Shown piece by piece: positions 57,342 to 64,000 of a stretch of DNA of 64,000 nt; within the stretch, counting starts at the first letter, position 1; every line of letters starts with the position of its first letter. Made by a program: the position numbers and the translations under genes. The stretch is from Allolobophora icterica (lineage: Eukaryota > Annelida > Clitellata > Crassiclitellata > Lumbricidae). Below the pieces are notes generated by a model, which was given only the letters and a program-made list of their open reading frames with translations, did no database searches and was not told where the DNA came from. The stretch is from positions 6,772,736 to 6,836,735 of the forward strand of contig OY744611.1 in the NCBI GenBank assembly GCA_963556255.1. The letters are read 5' to 3'.

Positions 57342-57685
57342 CTGTTCAAATACACAAACACGTGTAGTATATTTTGCACGAATATATATTACTCACACAT
57401 TGTATTGCAAATTATGAAATGCTTTTAATAGAAACGACTACGAAAATGGTATGCTGAACTGATATATACAGCAAGAAGAATAAAATATCTACAACCAATT
57501 GCTTTATTAAAGTAAACGCTCAACGTCACAAATCTGAACCTCTACTACATGTATGAGGACGTCATTGAAAACTTAGTTTTGGTGACCGACTACTGCATGA
57601 ACCTTAAGAATCCCTACAAATAACCAGCATGCGCTGGTCGAGTAACAGGTTTCAAATTTATATCAGCATAACGTTTGGCACTTAC

Positions 57686-57765
57686 CAATGACAACGCAAT
57701 TTCTTGGTATGAATCCAGTTTGCCCACTTTCCAGATGTTTCACCATCCACCAACAAACTTTTTCG
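57686..57765 (-). CDS. SH3 gene copy B, exon for the C-terminal half of the SH3 domain
   Basis: 80 bp, acceptor CTATCTTGCAG, donor ATTG|GTAAGT. Encodes EKVCWWMVKHLESGQTGFIP then RNCVVI: the paired Trp, the sGqtGfIP.N.V motif and the final strand of an SH3 domain are all present. Phases 2 in and 1 out match both neighbours in copy B and the paralogous exon at 11092-11171. The plus-strand open frame across it (57688-57894) is a shadow. Confidence 0.75.
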
Positions 57766-58101
57766 CTGCAAGATAGCACTGCATTTAATTATACCTTCTC
57801 TACCCGTTCGAGCAAATTCAGTGAGAATTTTTATTTAGAAGTTGCTTTGGGCTTGAACGCTATTTTGGCTGAAGTTCCAATGCAACAACAGTAATCTACC
57901 GACTGCAAGATTTTTTATAAAAGGCAATTCTCAATTGCGCATTAAGCTTGGAACTGGACGCAAGATAAATGTTAACGCTTTAATAATCCTGCCCTGGTTA
58001 GTGAAAAACAGTTGCTCAGTAAAGAACTCGTATTATTTTTTCGTTGCTAAGCAAAAGGTCGGATTTAAATACATCTTAATTGTCGACTGTGTAATAGTTA
58101 C

Positions 58102-58462
58102 CTAATGTTTGCGGTAGGAATTCTTTCCAGTTTGTCTCCTGTTTTAATTGTAAGAGCCACTGCGTAAGGATCGATTCGATTTTGAATGTCGGCTGTATCT
58201 TCTCTGTCATATACTTTGTCATAATGTTTTCTCATTTCAAATTCTTCAAGTCGATGCTGATGCTTTTCATCAAGACTTTGTTCATCGCCCATTTGCTTAG
58301 TTACCGTCATAATTTCTACCGGTCGTTCTCTCTCTAAATTATTGCTGAGTTCAATTTCATTCGCCAATCTGTGACTTTCTAAGATGCAATCGAGTTCCCC
58401 TTTCTCTATACAGTTCATCAGTTTCGGATCAAAATCACGAACTACGCGCAATATAGTTTCTT
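58102..58462 (-). CDS. SH3 gene copy B, exon with SH3 N-terminal half and long insert
   Basis: 361 bp, acceptor TTTTACTTTCAG, donor TTAG|GTAACT, phase 1 in and 2 out. It begins EETILRVVRDFDPKL, resembling the first SH3 strand (ALYDFdP). About 88 mostly charged, probably helical residues follow (LANEIELSNNLERERPVEIM, HQHRLEEFEMRKHYDKVYD). Then comes LTIKTGDKLERIPTANI, the SH3 strand before the n-Src loop. Copy A has only about 28 residues in the same place. Read as one domain this is an SH3 fold with a large insertion in the RT loop; alternatively the first part is a separate helical region. Confidence 0.65.
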
Positions 58463-58523
58463 CTGAAAGTAAAATCACAAAAGATTCTTGACATGAGCTA
58501 CACGAATCCCTGGAAATTATGAC

Positions 58524-58537
58524 GTATCACACACACA

Positions 58538-58577
<40 letters not shown>
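58524..58577. repeat. (CA)n microsatellite
   Basis: Dinucleotide CA repeat with one interruption (acacatacac). Confidence 0.9.
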
Positions 58578-58582
<5 letters not shown>

Positions 58583-58685
58583 TCACGGCAGTGTGTTATC
58601 CATTACTCTACGGACCCATCCAAAAAAGAGTGGTGACACTGGTCCACGTAACCGTGTCCATTAGGCTGTGTTGCTGCATTTTAAT

Positions 58686-58919
58686 ATGGTGTTAGCAGAG
58701 AAGATTGAGCGCCAGCCTGATGTTTTAACCCCGGATGAGTGGAGTAAATCAATATTTCAATTGCAAACCAGGAACTTGAGTGGGTTAGCTGATACGGTAT
58801 TAGAATTTCTTGACAAGGATGATTACTCTGGCTTAAACGACATATTTTTCGACAACAGCAAACCAGGTTTTGGCAAACCACGTGTTGTTTTTCGTTATGA
58901 TGGTGAGCTCCACAGCAAG
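58686..58919 (+). CDS. Possible first exon, unknown protein
   Basis: Starts at ATG 58686 (aatATGG context) and runs for 78 codons to a strong donor CAGCAA|GTAAGT. The peptide includes VLTPDEWSKSIFQLQTRNLS and LADTVLEFLDKDDYSGLNDI, then FGKPRVVFRYDGELHS. I do not recognise it. It lies on plus within the intron between copy-B exons 63487-63846 and 58102-58462, so it is a separate gene or an element. Confidence 0.35.
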
Positions 58920-59132
58920 TAAGTAGCAGAATTTATAATGAATAAGATTTACCTTAGACGCCATGAAAATCCTGATCTATGGAATTTATGTTGCGAATTT
59001 TTATCTGCGTATGATACAGCATCAGCATATTTGAATATGTGAAACTATTTAAAGTAACCTATAGCAATGGCGGCTAAAAACGAATGTCATTGGCTTATTC
59101 TTGGCAAGACGGACATTAAATTGTTCCCGTAA

Positions 59133-59336
59133 TTGCGTTGGGGAGTAGGCTACTGTGGGGTTCATAGCACCCAACTTAGAAGGGGGGCGAAAACCAGGCT
59201 ATGCTCTAAATGTGGCAAGGGTGTTAAAACGAAAATGAGTCTATGTATGGCGTGCGGCCACGACGTCGAAAAATCGAGGATACGACGTGTAATAACTAAT
59301 GAATGGAGTCGGCTGTCGTCTATTTTAATCGATTAG
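59133..59336 (+). CDS. Possible exon with zinc-ribbon-like motif
   Basis: The plus frame ends at TAG 59334-59336 and includes AKTRLCSKCGKGVKTKMSLC then MACGHDVEKSRIRR: two CxxC knuckles 14 residues apart, as in zinc ribbons. An in-frame start is uncertain; AG dinucleotides near 59146 and 59168 could be acceptors. It might be the last exon after 58686-58919, which I cannot show. Confidence 0.3.
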   Translation: MRWGVGYCGVHSTQLRRGAKTRLCSKCGKGVKTKMSLCMACGHDVEKSRIRRVITNEWSRLSSILID

Positions 59337-59539
59337 CCATAAAAAAATTCCATTGAAGAAAAAGTTTTTTCAGTGAAGGTTGTCTAGTGCCAATTGCATT
59401 TTTGTGTTAGTACTGAAAAAATCCAATTAAAGAAAGTTTGCTATGGTACCGTAGTATAAATAATTTGAAAAATCCAATGAAAGAAACGTTTGCCGCATTA
59501 GTATAAAATAATTTTTAACTATGGCAGAGTTTGGTAGAG
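59337..59539. repeat. Short diverged direct repeats
   Basis: aaaaatcca(a/t)t(t/g)aagaaa(g)ttt recurs about three times (59345, 59417, 59468). No gene. Confidence 0.4.
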
Positions 59540-60350
59540 GTGAACTACCCCAGCGTGCTCCACAAAGAGTTTGATAACTTCCTGAGAGATTTCAGAGCAG
59601 TTGCACCAGAAGGACAGAGAGATCCGCTAGCTTTCTTGAGTGGAATTTCCCTAAATATTATTGCACAAATCGGAAAAGAGTTACGTAACTAGTCAGCGTG
59701 GGCTAAAGGTCTATCCAACATTAATTAACGATTGAACTGGTAAAAATAAGTTTTGACACGGGGGACACAATCACCACAGCCTCCTACTTCAGGAGAGTAG
59801 TACCACTACACCAATCCTTAATAAAGCTAAAATCCTGGGAGTTGTGCTTGAGGCCAAGGATGAAATCCTAGAGCGTATCGAAGAGTTCACCAACGAGGGA
59901 TCCGGATGGAGGGTGAAACGAGTTTTGACTTAAGATTAAGGCACAGCATTTATCAACCATTTCGAGGTAGGAGCTACTTTCCCTCACCAAAGTATATACC
60001 CCTCGCTCGGTTATTAATGTAAAGAATGAAGATAACCGATGCTTCGAATGGACCATATTAAGCGCATTGCAGGCCTATTAGGTAGAAAAGGACCCTAAGC
60101 GCCTAACTAAGTATCGGGCCCATCTTGCAGAGCTGAACTTTGAAAAAAATCGATTTTCCGGTGAAGGTAACGGATATCGACAAGTTTGAGCGTCAAAACC
60201 CAACTATAAGCGTTTCAGTCTTCGGATGGGATAAAAAGAAAAAGAAAACATTTCTGTATCCAATTCACATCTCAAGTCAGGCCAGTGTTCACAGAGTTAA
60301 TCTTCTACTGTTGACCGACGATACAAATGCGTCTCAATTTGCATTTTGAG
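59540..60350 (+). pseudogene. Decayed mobile-element protein with INVKNEDxxCFxW motif
   Basis: Pieces on plus: FDNFLRDFRAVAPEGQRDPL, then after several stops GRSYFPSPKYIPRSVINVKN, EDNRCFEWTILSALQ, DPKRLTKYRAHLAELNF and, after a frameshift at about 60145, DFPVKVTDIDKFERQNPTIS-VSVFGWD and YPIHIS...VNLLLLTD. From memory this motif series recurs in many cnidarian and arthropod multicopy proteins linked to large DNA transposons or virus-like elements, sometimes beside a family-B DNA polymerase. I cannot verify the assignment. It is clearly inactive. Confidence 0.5.
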
Positions 60351-60359
60351 ACGCAGAAA

Positions 60360-61440
60360 AAACGAGTCATATTTCGATATCACATTTCATTTTATGGACA
60401 TTGAAATCTATCGGACGTTTCTTTTTAACCTTTGCAGGAAGAAGGCATTTGCGATACATGGAGGACGGACTGAGGTAATTTTTTACCCCAAGAAATGTGC
60501 AATATCTTAGCTCACAGGTAAGCTACAACGCCAAAGTGTCAATTGTAACATTTCCAAAATGGATCAAGGTCCGGCTACTTAGGGCCCCGGTGAATCAAGG
60601 AATCGATTGATCGTAGTGGCAATAGGGTGGGAATACTACTGTCCGATATGTAGGCCAATATGGCTGCCAAACACAAAAAAACATAATTTTTTTTGTTTAT
60701 AGCACTGCACAGAGCATTAATCAGTTATGTGCATTTCAGTAGACATCGCGCAGCACAAACAAAAGGAGATCCCAAAAGGGATGAAGGTCCCGCTACTTAA
60801 GGCCCCGGTGAATCATCATGTAATAAATGCGATTTGCTGTTACTGTTGATGAAGCAATTTATCATGGCAAATTAGGTACAACGTTTCTTAAAGGAAAATA
60901 TGAGTTAAAAGAACAAAAAGTGGAGTCACAAATCTGAGTCCATCGTAAAGACAAGAGAAAAAATAAAAACTGTCATGGTACAAGAAGCAAAAAGTTTCAT
61001 GATTACAGAGAATTAACTTGTGTCATCATTGTTAGCAATCACATTCCAAAATTTTGAAATAATAAGATTCAGGCATTATATTAGCTATGGTTAATTAAAT
61101 AAGCATTCATTTCTGAATTAAATATGTATGTCTCAGCTCGTAGATAAGCTACAGTGACAAATGAAGTGTCAATTGTCACATTGCCAAGGTCAAGGAATCG
61201 ATGTATGGTAAAGGAAATAGTGTGGGGGATACTACTGTCCAAGATAACGTCCAATATTGCCGCCAAAGCACAAAAATATGCATGTGAACTCTTCACAATT
61301 ATGCATCTATTGAAACTCAATTCCATGGAATATTCAACATTTCATTTATGACTGCAGGTTCCTTATGAGCTCAAATCTTTGAAAAATATGTCTTCTCTGT
61401 GAACGAAAAAATAACGACGTCGGAATGAAAATTATTTTCC
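60360..61440. repeat. Diverged dispersed repeats
   Basis: Two copies of a ~130-bp segment (agtgtcaattgtcacattgccaa...aaggaatcgat...gatactactgtcc...caatattgccgccaaa) lie at about 60530-60680 and 61150-61280. A short string ggtccSgctacttaRggccccggtgaatca occurs at about 60568 and 60787. No gene was recognised. Confidence 0.55.
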
Positions 61441-61924
61441 CACAACATGACAATGTGTTGGTTATGCAGTCAGAATATGTCACTGGTGGAAGTTGTAAAC
61501 AACTGGAACGTCAAATTATACATACCTACAGTTGCTCCGCAATCAACATCGAAACCCGTCTGGGGTAGATATTTACCCCCACTCCGTCCTGCGAAGGTTA
61601 AACATAAAGCGTGCATGTTTGTCTGTCTATCCATCTCTCTGCATCTCTGTCTCAGTTTAATGTCTCGTAAAAACAGTGTAGAATTTCATAAATTAGAAGA
61701 AAAGTGTAGCGCTACATAAAATTTCGTGTAGGAGTTTGTATGCTCGCTTTTTACAAGCCAAACGTCCGATCATTCTGGGAATATGGACGCGGCAGCTTGA
61801 CCATGGCAATGTGCTGGGCGAATTGTTTACACATCTGGACAAGTCATGTAAATACGCGCTTAAGCCGCAAAGTACACATTGTCAAATGGACGACTGAACG
61901 TACGCTGCATGATACGCACATAAC
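61441..61924. other. No recognisable gene
   Basis: Open stretches on plus (61447-61719, 61740-61928) have no recognisable domain. Confidence 0.35.
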
Positions 61925-62345
61925 ATAATTGAGAACTTATAAAGCGCAAACTCAAGGAAAATCTCACCAGTGGCGCTTCCCAAGCAACAAGGAGAACCCT
62001 CGTTCAAACAGAATAGATTTTAATCGCTTGCGGAACAGAGAAGGAAATAGGCTGTCTATAAGCTCAGTTCTGATTTTATGAAGCGTCACCAGCTTAGGCA
62101 TAGACAAGTTCTGTCAAGCCTTCTCATATGCCGAGACTGAGAAACTGGTGACGCTTCAAGGGCCAGAGGACCAAAGAAATCAAAGCTTCTGTCCTGAGTT
62201 GTGGAGGAACGATCCCGGGAAGACAAGAAGGACACACCGATCGGCTGAATGAAGAGACTTCGCTGAGAGGAACAGACGAGACGCAGATAAGATAGGTCAG
62301 TTCCCACCAAACAATTCCGCATGAAAGTTAAAACCTTAAATTGGA
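61925..62345 (-). mobile_element. Decayed L2-like LINE 3' fragment
   Basis: Begins attgagaacttataaagcgc...aggaaaatctcaccagtggcgcttccc, a diverged version of the tttatatagcgcc tail. The minus strand encodes a weak ORF2 C-terminal resemblance (SFDFFGPLALEA). A 13-bp inverted repeat gaagcgtcaccag / ctggtgacgcttc lies at about 62085-62160. Confidence 0.45.
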
Positions 62346-62364
62346 AGCGTTGAAGGGTATCATC

Positions 62365-63330
62365 AAAAAATTCCCCGCGCTTACGCGCGAAAATTGCTTT
62401 AACTGTCTTTGGGCATTCACACTGTTTTCGTCAACTCGATGCAGATAGGTTACCTATACCTGGTCTCAATGTAACCAAGGATATTTTGCTTGGTTTTGAC
62501 TTATCAGTGGGAAATTGCAAAGGACAAGGGTGTGACGACGCCTCTGCCATGTGTGGAGGGATAACTGGAATACAGTCGAATTAAGGAGGTTTAAATAAAG
62601 GTTTCTGTGTTCACTATACAAATCACTCAATTAATTTAGGCATTCAGGAATCAAAATCTAGAGTTCCAGAATAAAGAGACACGATCAATATAGTCAAAGA
62701 TTTAATTAATTTTGTCAGACACTCTCCTAAAAGAATGGAATGCTTTTAAACAATGCATCGTAACCGTTATCTCCAATTTTCTAAAGCGCCACAGTAAAGC
62801 CAAGCGCAGAGCACCAGCTTATTCACGAGCGTTGCGTCGTATCCCAGGAGTTGTCCAGAGATCGATGTCCGTTGGTGGTCCGAGTCCGGTTTGCCACAGA
62901 GACCAGGCAGAGGCAGAGCAGTTGTCGCGGAGGGTTTCGTTGAGGACGAGAAAGTTTGGAAGGCAGAGGATCAGATGGATTTAGGGTAGAAAATCTTGAG
63001 TTTGAGAGAGAAGCCATTTAGTTGTGAATCATTGTAACATATAAAGATATTATTATAAAACGAAGGAGTTAAGAATTCCTGGACAAGAGAAGCCACGGTA
63101 TTTGTAATTTGACATTAATTTGACATTATAATTATAAAACAAAAGAATTGAGAACTGATTCTGGAGAGAACCATGGTATTTTGTAGCATTGGTCTATATT
63201 CTATAACATTGCAAAAAAAAGGTGAAAAACTTTTTTCGCGCTTCCGCGCGAATATTCCTTTCCTCTCTTTGGGCACTCACACTATTTTGGTCAACTCGGC
63301 GCCTATGGTCATATGGTGCGGAGTATTCCA
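62365..63330. repeat. Pair of ~105-bp direct repeats flanking a LINE 3' fragment
   Basis: ttccccgcgcttacgcgcgaaaattgcttt..ctttgggcattcacactgttttcgtcaactcg (62371-62438) and ttttcgcgcttccgcgcgaatattcctttc..ctttgggcactcacactattttggtcaactcgg (63233-63299) are clear homologues about 860 bp apart. The segment between them includes the LINE 3' copy at 62758-62985. Confidence 0.6.
62758..62985 (-). mobile_element. LINE 3' end, second copy
   Basis: About 228 bp closely matching 33975-34200 (atctccaattttctaaagcgccac..., cagcttattcacgagcgttgcg...). Only the 3' end is present. Confidence 0.7.
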
Positions 63331-63486
63331 GGTATTCCATGTCTAATGTGTGTTTTGCCTGAGGGACTGAATTATCAGTTACTCAGTTTATTACCATGAT
63401 TACGATTTCTTTACATTACAATGCATACAAGCTTATAAATTATAGTAAAAGCGATGTTATTAATTGAATTGAAAGCAAGTTCTTAC

Positions 63487-63846
63487 CTTTGAAATATGTT
63501 TGTACCTTCTGAAACTCTTCAGTGAATACTGTCAGTTTAGCAATTACTATTTTTTTGTTTGATCCACCCCAAAACAAACTAGCACTGAGGCAAAAATTAA
63601 CGGAACCCTCGAATCGTTTTGTCACCAACTTGTTCATTTGTTCTATTTCTTCGCTGGTCTTGCAGTAGATGTAGAGAACGATGCTTTGGCCTCTCTTAGC
63701 ACCAATTAAATGTGCAACACCTCTAAGTATTCTACTTCTTTGATCACTTGACATGTCGATCAGAATGTTTACTAACATTGCTGTAATTTTATTTTCGTCC
63801 TCGTTGACGTTCCCTCCCAACAGATGAGCATGAAATCTCACAAGAA
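63487..63846 (-). CDS. SH3 gene copy B, upstream exon
   Basis: 360-bp open exon with acceptor TTATTTGTAG and donor AAAG|GTAAGA. Its end phase (1) matches the start phase of 58102-58462. It encodes a compact domain: NILIDMSSDQRSRILRGVAH then SIVLYIYCKTSEEIEQMNKL, a hydrophobic/basic middle, and VFTEEFQKVQTYFK. I do not recognise a named family. The 'S-I-V-L-Y ... EEF...YF' pattern loosely recalls a domain seen in invertebrate immune-type multidomain proteins, which is a guess. Upstream exons would lie beyond or near the window edge. Confidence 0.5.
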
Positions 63847-64000
63847 CTACAAATAACCAGAGATGTCTGAGCGTGAATTACAGGCTGATGATCTGTACAA
63901 ATTACATGAGAGCATGATGTTATCAATAAGTTCTGCCTAAATAGGTAACAAAATTTAATATTAATAGAAGGTAGGACTGTTGCAACTTATTGCCTTACAA

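Overview
The window looks like animal nuclear DNA, most plausibly from a marine invertebrate, and is almost entirely transposable elements and their debris. There are no long bacterial-style genes. Splice-like GT/AG junctions, L2-like LINEs, piggyBac, hAT and MULE remnants, a Helitron-like end, RLE-type LINEs with (TAA)n tails and a Gmr1-like Ty3/gypsy element are all present. Gmr1-like elements were originally described from deuterostomes, so an echinoderm, hemichordate or other non-vertebrate deuterostome is a reasonable but unproven guess. The octamer TAGGCCTA is clearly over-represented.

Layout. 0-2.3 kb: decayed relic of an uncharacterised repetitive ORF family, then AT-rich DNA. 2.3-6.7 kb: a young non-autonomous LTR retrotransposon with 605-bp LTRs, a 5-bp target duplication, a gag-like charged coiled-coil ORF, a leader minisatellite and a 964-bp internal tandem duplication. 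8.6-9.8 kb: hAT-like MITE. 10.7-11.2 kb: two exons of an SH3-domain gene (copy A). 11.2-14.7 kb: decayed piggyBac elements with nested LINE tails. 14.7-21.3 kb: LINE fragments, a ~67-bp minisatellite split by a LINE, and a third exon of SH3 copy A. 21.4-26.4 kb: near full-length L2-like LINE interrupted by a piggyBac-type element. 26.6-30.4 kb: MULE/SWIM-type transposase gene in two oppositely oriented parts, with a tRNA-derived SINE. 30.9-35.1 kb: LINE fragments and a hAT MITE. 35.6-38.0 kb: another MULE transposase, interrupted by a piggyBac element. 40.3-41.3 kb: six ~178-bp tandem repeats. 41.7-45.2 kb: LINE fragments, microsatellites and a Helitron 3' end. 45.2-50.5 kb: a nest of RLE-type LINE copies separated by (TAA)n tracts, one split by a hAT element. 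50.5-56.9 kb: an intact Gmr1-like retrotransposon. 57.3-63.8 kb: four exons of SH3 copy B, with other relics in its introns.

The strongest individual signals are these. First, a 6.36-kb Ty3/gypsy-type element with one uninterrupted 1,591-codon gag-pol in which integrase precedes reverse transcriptase; its LTRs differ by one indel. Second, the 4.4-kb element that shares its 18-nt primer-binding site and gag N-terminal architecture but has no pol, and could be a parasite of that lineage. Third, two paralogous SH3-domain exon sets on the minus strand with identical exon sizes and intron phases and an unusually long, variable RT-loop insertion. Fourth, the (TAA)n nest, in which each LINE tail appears to have served as target for the next insertion. 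Fifth, SINE and LINE copies sharing one 3' tail.

No rRNA, free-standing tRNA, CRISPR or bacterial operon features were seen. Stretches described as empty are ones where I found neither a convincing protein match nor a repeat boundary by eye.
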